Shown here one piece after another: positions 47,875-58,100 of a stretch of 64,000 nucleotides of DNA (within the stretch, counting starts at the first letter, position 1; the number at the start of each line of letters is the position of its first letter). Position numbers and translations under genes: made by a program. Source of the DNA: Marasmius tenuissimus (Eukaryota > Basidiomycota > Agaricomycetes > Agaricales > Marasmiaceae); assembly GCA_029532415.1 (NCBI GenBank), contig JAQOTA010000050.1, forward strand, positions 4,712,001 through 4,776,000. The letters run 5' to 3'. The notes below the pieces were generated by a model. It was not told the DNA's origin, searched no databases, and saw only the letters and a program-made list of their open reading frames with translations.

Positions 47875-48453
47875 TCAGGGCACAGGGATATAATATAAAA
47901 ATTTTAAATAATAAAGCACTTTTGCTATAGCACTCCTTTTAAAAGCCCGGCGCCTAAACATCAGGATACCGTTTCCAGCTCTCAATGGCGAACAGAATTC
48001 GCATTCACAGAGATACATTAGCCAAGTACGGGATAGAAACAAGGCAGAAGTCACGAAGAAGCAGGTCATGGTCTCCATAGAGGTCTTCGCAGGCAGTAGG
48101 TGAGAACGGGGAACAAACAGGCGTTTAAATGGGCCTTTAAAAGGGCGTTTGAAAGAGCGTTTGGAAGAGCGTTTAGAAGAGCGTTTAAAGGGGCGTTTAA
48201 AAGGGGCGTTTAAATGAGCGTTTGAAAGAGGCATTTGAAATAGGCGGCCTACTGGTGTAGTGTCAGTCGCTCGTAACGACGAGTGTGAGCCTTGAGGGTC
48301 AAACATACCTATCAACCAGTCTTCTTGTTTTTTGTTCCTTTCTTCGATCTGGTTCCACCCTTCTTCATAGCCGGCACTGTGATTGAAGCACTTGTCAGCT
48401 CGGCAGAACACAACGAACTGCTCTCGAACCCTTTCCCATACACAATCCCTCAT
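47875..48453 (-). CDS. Hypothetical protein frame containing a Lys/Arg-rich 4-residue repeat
   Basis: An open minus-strand frame of 192 codons. The first 45 residues look protein-like (WERVREQFVVFCRADKCFNH, YEEGWNQIEERNKKQEDWLI), and a good splice donor (gtatgt) follows at about 48307, so the true exon may stop there. Beyond it the frame runs through the 12-bp minisatellite, producing periodic FKRP, SKRS and FKRS units. Coding-like sequence may also continue upstream of 48453, but I could not settle a start. No family is recognised. Treat the left half as uncertain; it may be intronic or 3' sequence. Confidence 0.3.
   Translation of the reverse strand: MRDCVWERVREQFVVFCRADKCFNHSAGYEEGWNQIEERNKKQEDWLIGMFDPQGSHSSLRATDTTPVGRLFQMPLSNAHLNAPFKRPFKRSSKRSSKRSFKRPFKGPFKRLFVPRSHLLPAKTSMETMTCFFVTSALFLSRTWLMYLCECEFCSPLRAGNGILMFRRRAFKRSAIAKVLYYLKFLYYIPVP
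48121..48244. repeat. 12-bp minisatellite (consensus gcgtttaaaagg)
   Basis: Nine to ten adjacent units of gcgttt followed by a purine-rich 6-mer (aaatgg, aaaagg, gaaaga, ggaaga, agaaga, aaaggg). All are 12 nt except one 13-nt unit at 48193-48205, and the last unit (from 48230) is degenerate. On the minus strand each 12-nt unit encodes four residues, mainly F/S-K-R-S/P; the 13-nt unit shifts frame. Confidence 0.9.
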
Positions 48454-50242
48454 TGTCTAAGTCGATAACCTATGACAGGGTACTGTGGATACAATTTGAT
48501 TCTTTCGAGGGCTAGTTTCTCCTTACCAGAACAGAAATTTAGGGGGATAGGTGGATGGTTCCAACGGTTCCAAGCTTGGTCGCTAACAGAAAGTCAATAA
48601 GGTAAGCCAAACGAAAGACAGGACACGTTCAGCGTACCTATTTGAGTTGAGTTTTGGTACACATATCGAGCACACACAGGCTCAAGAGAATGCGGTCGCG
48701 AGTTTGAGGCCGGAGACGATGATGGTTGGGTTTGAAAGAGATTCACGCGTCAAAAAGGGGCTTCCGCTCAGGACACGCCGCACGTGTGTCTTGTTCAGAC
48801 TTTGCCGGTTTGAATCAGGCAACAGACTGCAACAGGCTTGTTTTCGCAATGGTAACGACTCTAAATGACCCCTGTTCAAGTCTTATTCCATGCCCCCGAC
48901 CCAATACTCCTCCAAATCCGCGAGTCCGCGATCTTCTGGCAATCTTCTGGCGCTCCTCCAGACCCCCAAAACGTTCTCCCAACCGACTGGACGCTAGAAA
49001 ACTTCTCTTTCGGGCATCATTTTGGGGGGCCAGGAACACCGTTCTCTGTCAGGTCGATGGGTGGATGGGTAATGTATTGTTCAATGATGTCGAACTTGGA
49101 GTTACGGTGTCAGGTCTTGTGTCAAACATGGGTTCTGGTGAGAGTGGGGAAGCGGCTGGGAGAGGATATATGGTAGGCGAACCGTTCCTCCAATCAAGGT
49201 CAATATTGAATGATTTCTATTCAGTTTGCGTGTGCTTTTGAGGCAGAACAACCTTGATAGATTGACCCATGCCACGACTGTAGCTCCTTGGCTCACCCGG
49301 TGTGGTTTGCTCATGCTCAGCCGAATCTCTCGACCGCGAGGCCCAGGGTCCAAATCCGTGCATTCCGCCTCTACCCAATGTCCCTAATCAGTCCCAATAC
49401 TATAATTTTCTGTGCCGCCTATCCTCGCGCATCGTTTGCACTGAAGATATGTTAAGTTCTGGTCTGTTCAGAACAACTCGTACTCACGATAATACCCCCT
49501 TGACCGTGTCGTTGCTTGCTGACACGACTTTGGAGGTGGATGCTCCCTGAGCCCTTCAGGGTTGGCCATAGTGGGTGACCGTGTGTCGACTGACTCATCC
49601 GCCTAAACCCAACTCAGCCTCTCCTCACCTTGCCATTCTTTCTTGATTTGTTTCTCTACCCGCCGTCTGAGCGTGTAGTCTCTTGTTTGAGGTAGGTCTT
49701 GGGGTCGCGTTGGGATTGATACAGCAGACAAATTTGCATGATGGATGAGCGAAATGTCGTAGCTTTCCCATCGGTTTCCTTCCTATGTTACGCCGGAATT
49801 TCTTGAATTTATGACGTTGTATGATTTCCTAGATGCTGAGAGATTATTAATGACTGATGTAGAAGGTAGAGGGAGAAGGAGTGAGATGTTGGATGAACAT
49901 GATTCATGAAGAAGAGGAACAAATAGGTTTGGAGGCCGGCTGATAAAAGATGAATGGCAAAAAAGTATCATTACATTAGATATTTCTCTGCCTTATACTT
50001 GCGGGGTCGATGCTAATACCCGAGCTTGCAGAGATCTGAGAGTGGAAGGGATTTGGGTGTGGGAGAATACGCGTGCGCGAGTCCGCCGCCGGCCCGTATG
50101 GGACGCTTCGGACTTTGGCACTACCTCCGCGGTCAATAAATTGCCACGACTGGGGTCGTATAACTGGGAGTAACCGCCATAGACGTTGGTAGCGACTACA
50201 TATATGTTACATCGTTATATTTGTGAGTTGCACAAACCCGAG

Positions 50243-50306
50243 GGAGGGTGGCCGAGCGGGGGAGGCTTTTAAATGCCGTGCGATCGCACTTGTGCTTTGT
50301 TTTTTA
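50243..50306 (+). other. tRNA-like 5' fragment followed by a T run
   Basis: gggagggtggccgagcgggg at 50244-50263 contains a perfect pol III A-box (TGGCCGAGCGG) in the position found in tRNA-Ser or tRNA-Leu genes. A T6 run follows near 50300-50305. No anticodon stem, T-arm (B-box) or matching 3' acceptor strand could be found, so it is at most a truncated relic. Confidence 0.35.
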
Positions 50307-50486
50307 AAAATTTCATATTCGTCTCTTGCAGGGCAATTTATCGTACTTTAACGATGGAAAGACTAAGTATGTACGGATACAACCATAATATTTTCTAATC
50401 ACGGTGAACCAAGGTCGAGGTCGTACCTTCACAGCCAGTCAGTGAACGTTTGAACAACACTGACAGTATAAGGCAGCCACATGTAC

Positions 50487-51285
50487 TCACGTCGTTGGAA
50501 TACCGCTCTGTTCGAGATCATCAATCGAACCTGGTACACCTCCCTGACCAGCGACAGAGCCGGTCCTAGACAATCGATGAGCACCGGGCGAGTTCATCAG
50601 AGCTGACGGACTCCGATCGAGATATGCTTACCGAATTGCAAGAGTTGCGTTCAATAAATCAAGGTAGCCAAGGGGGATGATGTCCAAAGATGCGATGGCA
50701 CCTTGGGTCAATAACACATCGGGAATGATTCCGCTCTGTCCATTGCCAGCCGCGGGAATCACGAAAGGTTGGCTGAAGGTGTGGTTGAACGCCATATATG
50801 TTTTTTCATTGACTCCAGCTGTGCACACGAGCTGCTCGATGGTGATCTCTTGATCAGTCGGGTTGGTGGCTTCGGGAAAAGGTATGACAGTTGGACGGTC
50901 AAATATGGTTGCAAGTTCAAGTTAGAAGAGGCGAGTCAAGCATACCAGAGAAATCGGCACTTTTCAGCGTACCAAAGGGATTGGTGAGAATCTGAATCCG
51001 TGCAAGAGAGCAATTCAAGCCGCTTACTTCACCATGTCTGTGACGAGGGAATCGAGCTTCAAGTTATCAGGTCACGATTGGGAATCGCAGGGGAGATTCT
51101 GTCATCAAGTTGCTCACCTTTATCACGATATGAATATGCTCGAGGACAATGAGAGCCTCATCCGATTTCACCACAGCCGTTCCAGCGGGACGATTCCCTG
51201 TGTGGACGACTGGTACACATTGAGAGCCCAGGAATAAGAACCCTAAGACCCAGAATAGCATAACAGAGAAGCGAGAAAGGGACAT
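50487..51285 (-). CDS. Small secreted protein of unknown function
   Basis: Signal peptide MSLSRFSVMLFWVLGFLFLG then SQCVPVVHTGNRPAG and DEALIVLEHIHIVIK. Short exons follow: LDSLVTDMVK, then ILTNPFGTLKSADFSG, then PEATNPTDQEITIEQLVCTA leading into the largest exon, with YMAFNHTFSQPFVIPAAGNG, DVLLTQGAIASLDIIPLGYL and LLNATLAIR. The last exon reads TGSVAGQGGVPGSIDDLEQS and ends GIPTT at 50487. Splice sites are standard. No family is recognised; the protein is predicted to be extracellular, about 150-200 residues, with few cysteines. A gtgagt overlaps the stop, so an extra 3' exon is possible. A TATA box precedes it. Confidence 0.65.
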
Positions 51286-51360
51286 ATCAGAGGTAGAGAC
51301 AGACGACGACCGGATGAGATGCAGCGGATGTCCCAGCCAACAATTACTCGAACCTCCAGT

Positions 51361-51368
51361 CCTTTATA
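51361..51368 (-). promoter_or_regulatory. TATA box of small secreted protein gene
   Basis: The minus strand reads tataaagg (context gagtataaaggactgg), about 76 bp upstream of the ATG at 51285. Confidence 0.6.
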
Positions 51369-51819
51369 CTCAATACCTCCGTTCGAGACTCGCCACCCCT
51401 TCCAACCTAATTAAATCCGCTGTTCGTCGCAAATGGTATGGAATATCATGAGGCATAACTGCCATACGCACGAAGTCCTGGTTAACAACAGTTCGCACTG
51501 ATGAACTCAGTATTGAATGACTAGGGTGGGCGTCAATTAAGAAGTTCGGCGGGATGATTTACTATCAGTGCCCAGGTCCAGGGTTGAACAATTGACTATC
51601 TCACACGGACTCGCTCGCGTTCTACTTGGAGTCGAGGTTTTGCCCAGCGATCAAAGCATTTAACGGTCACTATCGGCGTGCACGGTGAACATCGACTCTC
51701 GGTTGACACGGTAATGGGGATTCTCGGAAGTAATACCTGCGTGGTCCTTCCACCAGGTGGTCATCCCTCTAGAGTCTAGGTTGATACGGCTCCAGTCGAG
51801 GAGCCATCAGTGATCACGG
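51369..51819. other. Spacer between small secreted protein and P450 genes
   Basis: About 450 bp upstream of the secreted-protein promoter and downstream of the P450 stop, both genes being on the minus strand. No gene or motif is recognised. Confidence 0.4.
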
Positions 51820-54058
51820 TCATTCGACGCCGCCGTCCCTCTCCATTCCCAATGTTTCCCATTGTTCCTGCGCTTCTTCAAAGGCCCTCCGTACGACATC
51901 AGCATGTGTTGCAGTCCTTGGTTCGAATTTGATGTCGAACTTATGCGGGTTCGTCACAAATCCAGCCGTATAGCTTTCCTCGTCCCATGGATCAGGTGGC
52001 GTGCCTGCAACCTGGAATCTGAATGCCCAGATCAAGCGCGACAGAGTTATAAACAGAGTAGCCTCTGCGATGTGACTGCCTGGACAAAAACGTCGGCCCC
52101 ATCCGAACAGGTAGCTATGAGAGTTTGGACCATAAGACATCAATTTGTGTGCCGTAAAATCGAGTTGAGGGTACTGACTGGTCTCGGTCTTGCTCAGGTC
52201 CACTTCCCCATCTCATGGGCGTCGTCTTGTCGTCGCGCACGAACCATCTCTCTGGCTTGAAGGCCCTGGGGTCGGGGAAGCGTACGGAGTCCATATGTAG
52301 TGCATAAGCATTGGCTATGACGATCGACCCTTTGGGAATGAGATGACCTTTGTAGATCGTGTCTTCGCCTGGTGAGTGGGGAAGCCCTGGGGTGTGAGAT
52401 TAGATACCAGAGGCTCGAATGAAGTATGCGAGAGAAGAATACAAACCCAAGGGTATGGCGGGACGACATCGCATCACTTCTTTGATTGTGGCTATCAAGT
52501 ATGGGAGGCTGGGTTCGTCCTCGAACATTGGTAAACGATTTGACCCGACAACATCGTCAATCTCGTTCCTGACCTTGAAGAAAAAAGGCGTCAGACCTCA
52601 GGAAGTGACCTATGGTTTACAAGAAATGAGTACCTTCTCCAGGACTAGGGGATAACTGAGAAGAAATAGGAGAACTGTCTTGATGGTACAGGCTGTAGTG
52701 TCTGATCCTGCCTCGAGTACGTTCCCAGCAGAATAGGCCAAGAGCGTGTCACGAATCCAACCATCGCTGGTTACACCTTTGCCTGGTGCATCCTCTAAGC
52801 CATGTTCTGAGCGCGCCTTGATATAGTTTCCCACGAAGCACTCAGGTCGGTCGGTTCCATTCTTGTGATCGGAAATGATATCGTTAAGGAAGCCGCTATA
52901 AACGCCATACTCCCTGCAAAGTGTGAAACGTTAGAACAGCGAACGACGGAGGACAAAGGTTTACTGAGGCATACCATTCGTGTAGTCGTTTGGCTTTCAC
53001 CCTCCAAGGCGCCAAAAAGTCGGGAAGCCACCTCAGTACTGGAAAGACGTCCGCGCTGAAGTGTCTTTTATGAATACATTGGTTCAGACATCATAGAGTG
53101 AAAGACCAACTCACAGAAAGGCCCCCGGTAAGGCCATGTGTGTGACATTCACCGATACTTCGTGGATCGACATCCTAAATCTCCCTTTCAATGTCTGGAC
53201 CCAACGACGAATAATCGAACGCACATTCTTTTGCTCCCAAAGGCATCGGAGAGCCTCAGTCCGTACATGGTCATCACGACAATATTAGTGGTCTGGTTGC
53301 ATTTATGGATATCAGGACCGGACGAACGCAGTAGAGATCTGAAATGCAGAAACTCACAAGCCTATTCACCAGGGAGTACCAGTGGCGACCAGGGACTTCT
53401 CTATTGTCCGGTATTTTCGTATCCACGTTGGCCTCTCTCCCAAGCACCAGAAGATGGTGTAGAATCATGGAGGACTCCAAGTCCTGGAAAGGTCGGTATT
53501 GACAAGACGAACTTGCACTCATAGCAGAATGTAGAGCCTTTCGGATAGTCTGAAATCGGGTAAATCATAAGGGTGTTGCAAATTCGCGGGCACTCTGGCT
53601 GCTCACCTTGAATTCTTCCGTCGAACCCCCGATAAATATCATTCGCTGGCCAGCACTCATGATGTCGGAGGCTACATGAGGGGCATATCGCTCTGAAAAC
53701 ATCCTGCTTTGCCGGACGAACAAGTCTTCGATGGCTTCCAAACTGTTCAGTACGATGATGTGTTGGGGTCCGACGGTAAGATGGAACACAGGTCCATATT
53801 TTTGGGCCCATTCAAGAAACTTGAAGTTCGATGAGCTCTTGTTTATGAAAAGGGGTTGTTCATTATCATACTCACCTTGACCCATTGGCGTAACGTTGGC
53901 ACTTGAAACAAGTTGCCGATAAACGGTAATTTCGCAGGTCCCGGTGGATATGTCCTCCTACTTGCGTAAGAAACCCATGCAATCCAGCAAAGCGAGACAA
54001 GGAACAAAGGGAAGGAGGTGAAATTCACTGCACTAAGTACTGAGATGGTGATGGCCAT
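51820..54058 (-). CDS. Cytochrome P450 monooxygenase
   Basis: ER-anchored heme monooxygenase. The start MAITISVLSAVNFTSFPLFL gives an N-terminal membrane anchor, then YPPGPAKLPFIGNLFQVP (proline hinge). Conserved blocks follow across about ten short introns: WAQKYGPVFHLTVGPQHIIV, TIRKALHSAMSASSSCQYRP, ADVFPVLRWLPDFLAPW, the I-helix AGSDTTACTIKTVLLFLLSY, LPYLIATIKEVMRCRPAIPL (ExxR in the K helix), YKGHLIPKGSIVIANAYALH, RFPDPRAFKPERWF, and the heme loop FGWGRRFCPGSHIAEA. The stop is at 51820. The junction after PERWF needs a 52-nt intron (52189-52240) to restore frame; see findings. No other biosynthetic genes surround it, so it is not obviously in a metabolite cluster. Subfamily not assigned. 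Confidence 0.85.
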
Positions 54059-55106
54059 GGTAAGAGTGCTAGAAACAGGCCACAGGCAAGGTGTCGATTA
54101 GTACAGCTTACTCACGGACAAACGGAGACACAGTGTCCGAGATAGAGATTCATTTCGGGTTTAGTTGGAAACGACTTAGGTTCCGAATACTTCAAGTGAG
54201 TCCCCAGTTGTCTCGTAGAGTTCGCTTGTCGCCTCAGTTTCGAATACTGCTTCCGCTGAGCTAAGACTGTTGTGATCTTCAGCTAGCAGGTACTCTGGTT
54301 GATAGATTCACCAAAACGTTCCGTTTCCGGTAAAACAGGTCAGTCTAGACGCGAAGAGACGGCGAAAACCATGAGGTCCGAGGCTGTTGCATTGTCTAAC
54401 TCCAGACAGAATGATTAAGGAACAGCAGTTATTCGTTCCAACCACCATTTTCGACATTGCGAGGTCGATGAGGTCAGCGCACGGTCAACGATGACTCGAT
54501 TCTTAGCTGCATTTCGTCGAAGATCGAGCGTACCAGGGGAATTCGGGGACTTCCTGGACGGCTGACAAGCCGCTATCAGAGATAATGACGACTAAGATCA
54601 TGACGCACCTTTTCTTGCCTGTAGGCTGTAGCGCGAGCATGCGGAGCTCTTCTCTCTGTGGATGCGAAGGTAAAGATTGAATATTGAGGCGTCTCCGTTG
54701 GTTCTTGGTGTAATCTGGGACTGGGAGAGCGCAGAGAACAAGGTACGCGTGAGAAAGTTGAAAGGTCGTCGCTCATCCCATCATTCCTCCGGGCCGGTGG
54801 TACTGTAGGACCGCTATTCACACTTCTCGATTTCCTGCTCCGTAAAAGGGCTGTGATTAGAACCATAGTAAAGAAGTCCATGACAACAAAGAAAAGTTGT
54901 TCGAGTTACTACACATGATAAATGTATTTATATGACGAGGAAAGTCCGTAACCTAGTGAGTGCGATGCAAAGCATGGTGGATAAAGAAAATGAGCGAGAG
55001 GGGAAAGAGTGTCAACGAACGTCCGCCTAACTAATCACCACTAGACGAGTCCAACAAATGCCAAAGAAGGAAAAACCAAACAATAATGAGGACATGAGTG
55101 AGACTT
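54059..55106. other. Intergenic region with a possible small gene at 54576-54881 (-)
   Basis: The minus frame from 54881 (MDFFTMVLITALLRSRKSRS, then Ser/Pro/Arg-rich sequence to AYRQEK) starts with a hydrophobic segment and is followed by a possible gtgcgt donor at about 54609. It resembles no family I know. The rest of the region is featureless. Confidence 0.3.
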
Positions 55107-58100
55107 CTATGTTTCTGCGAGGATGGAGTCAATGGATTTGTTGAGGAAGTCTTTTCTAGAAGTGAGGTCCGCTTGAGGGAAGCGTGCCGCTATAGCTTCA
55201 CGCGCGGTTCTGTGAAAAGTACATCGTCAGTTCAGGTGCTCAACTCTGGAGAAACGATCACTCACTTCTTCGTGACTGTCATCAGATCCTGGGTGGCCAG
55301 ATATTGCCGAAGAGCGGTGAACAGCTCATCGTCGCTAGGGTTTGAATTCGAGCTTGGTGTACTGGGCCCGCCAGCGAACGGGTTGACTGTTGTCGCAAGC
55401 GAAAAGGTTGACATCCGCTGTTGTGCCGCTGGCATCGCTGGGGGTGCGAAGCCACCAGTCATCGAGTGTCCAGACTGAGATCCACCGAAGCTTCCGCCTG
55501 TCGGCATCATCCCAAAGTTACCCAACATCATGCTCTGCGGGTTCATCGGACCTGGAGGCATCATTCCATACATGCTACCGGTGTTCTGGTAGGGCATCAT
55601 TTGGGGCATCATGGGCAAGGCGGGTGCTCCATAATCGGAACCATGCACAGAGCCGCCACCTCCGTAACCACCCATGAATGGCCCTCCGCCGTACTGCGAC
55701 ATAGATGGCTGTTGACCGCCACGATGGGACAAATTGCTATTAGAGGCCTTGCTACGAAGGTTGGGGTTGGAGGAGTTGTTCATCGTCAAGTTCGTGTCAC
55801 GGTAGTAGTCACCGGCTTGAGAAGCGTTGTGGAAGTCCTCATGCGACTGATGAGACCGTGGTGCACGAGAATGAGGCTTGCTGTATCCAGTTTCCTCGGA
55901 GCGGCGAGACGCGTTCTCCCAGGCCTCAGCTTCGTATTCTGTGATACAACATATAAGGTATCTTCCACCAGACCGAAAGTGGGATACGTACCACTGAACT
56001 TCTTCAGCGGAATCATTGATTCATCGAACTTCTCATCCTCGTTGATAATGACCTTCTTGTCCTTGCCTTCTCCAATCACGAGACGAGTGTTACCCCAACC
56101 GAATTCGTCCATGCACCAGAAGGAGTAGATCGGTAGGAAGAAACTGTATACCGGATACCTGTTTACGAGCGTGTGAGCCAATTCTCACCAAGAGCGAGCA
56201 CTCATGAAAACGTACGATGCAATATAAACCACCATCCAACCGACGAGCATGAATTCACGTTTCAGGATGAAGATGATTGCCTGTGGAAGTTGATAAACGT
56301 CTGGAAGACAGCTAAGATGTAACTATAAGACGTACCTGCAGACCGTACACGGCAGCAATCATGATGATGGCAATCATAGGCAAAGGAGCGGTGCCCGTCG
56401 CGACGACAATAATAAGGTATACAAGCTACAAGAACGCGCGTAAGTCATGGCTATCTCAATATCTTTTTGAGAACGACTCACGTAGACGACAGTGGCGGGT
56501 AGAATCTACATGGGAGTTGAGTGAATCAGTATCAATGCAGCGTTTGGAGCTCGAAATGTGGCTCACGATGGTACTCAGCAAATCGATGAAGACAAAGATT
56601 CTCATCGAGAAACAACAGAAGCCAAACAACTCTGGTAGCATGACCAACTCGCAAAGGTTGTGGACAGTCGAGTTGATCCAACGACGTCTTTGAGAGAACA
56701 AGACTCGCCACGACTCGGGTGCAATCGTACGGGCAATGGCATCGGGAGTGAACTTGGTCTTATAAGTGGGGAAGTGCTTCATCAAGAGGGTCGTCAAGAA
56801 ACGATCTTCACCGAGGGAGAACAAGTTTTTCTTGTGAAGCGTGTCGACGTTGGGCTCGGCGTACTCGTCGATGATGCGGTTCGAAATGATGATGGGTCGA
56901 CCCTTGTCCGAAGTACGTATCCGGTAGAGCGAGAAACAACCGGGAAGACAAGTAACTGAACCGAAGAGACTCTCGAAGGCCTTGGACAGATGGTGGGAAA
57001 TGTAGTACTCGTAGACCTGGATCATCGTCCACCACGATTGTTCTTCGTTATCCAGCTTCGTTTCGCCACAAATACCGATGACGGCGGAGTCGTCGGCGCA
57101 ACACGCAACAAGTCGGTTTAGCGATTCGGGAGTGACGGACTAGAACCTGAGATGAGCGAAACATGTGCAAAAGGCAGAATCAACACCACTCACAGTATCC
57201 GCATCGACAGTAAAGATGTACTCGTAGAAGGCCGGGTCGATACCAATGACATTTCGCATCTGGTGATATATTTCCAGTTCCAGCGGTGACATGGGGGCAT
57301 CGAAGTGAACTCGGTTGAGGTAGTGCATCAGCAAGATCTGACTGTCTCGCTTGCCACGATTCCCTGGTTTTGAACGTTCCGTAGGTTTGCCTACTTTCAC
57401 GATAACCATGTATCTGTGCAAACAGTTAAGCGACCAGGAGTGGAGTGACAGACGGTAGCGAGACATACGGAACAACATGGCCCTCAAATTCGTACAATCC
57501 AGAATAAACCTTGCCGTAGTTGATGGCTTTAGAACCTTCACCAATAGACTTGAATAGCAAAGGCTCAGGATCGAGTTTGGGGTCAACGCCAAGGATGTCG
57601 GTGACGATACGAGGTGTAGTTCGGTCGTTTCCACTACCAGTGATATTTCCATCACAGATGATGAAGATGAGCTTCCTCTTGTCGTCATAATTCAAAGCCG
57701 CAAGGGAGTCGATGGTTCGACGAAGAGAGTCCTCGCCTTCCGTGTAACATGGCACCTGAGCGATAACGAACTTGTCTTGCAGTTCAGGTGTCCGGCGACC
57801 ACCAAGTTGCAGAGCAGCAAGGACTGAAGATCACAGTTAGAGCGACGTCTAAAAAGAGAATCTGGAACAGACGTACATTTCAGGGCCATGGACGTCATGA
57901 TAAAACCGGCAGCAACCAGCAGCGAGATGTTAGATGCTGTGCATCTCGCTGAGTTCCTGAAGTCTACCTTGCCTGCATAGAACGCGTTGAAGAGACAGTT
58001 GTAGTTTTGCTGCTTGACGATGGGGTCCATCTTTGCAAAAGCTTTATCCAACTCCTCGGTGACGTCCAATCCCAACCGCTGCTGGAAAACGTCTTCAACG

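Larger units (their letters stand above)
47763..50486. other. Gene-poor region with minisatellite and unresolved frames
   Basis: Apart from the items listed separately (possible gene 47875-48650, the minisatellite and the tRNA-like fragment), I see no gene. Plus frames at 48726-49241 and 48865-49176 overlap a minus frame at 48815-49039; none has a signature. Confidence 0.35.

Noticed and set aside
48726..49241. 171-codon plus frame
   Set aside because: Low-information sequence overlapped by another plus frame and a minus frame; no family, signal peptide or splice support.
52900..53260. Apparent frameshift in the P450 around the GLRLSDAFGSK segment
   Set aside because: A 50-nt gtgcgt...tttag intron joins the two frames and gives continuous P450 sequence.
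51820..54058. P450 with neighbours as a biosynthetic gene cluster
   Set aside because: No synthase, terpene cyclase, transporter or other tailoring enzymes nearby; neighbours are a secreted protein and chitin synthase.
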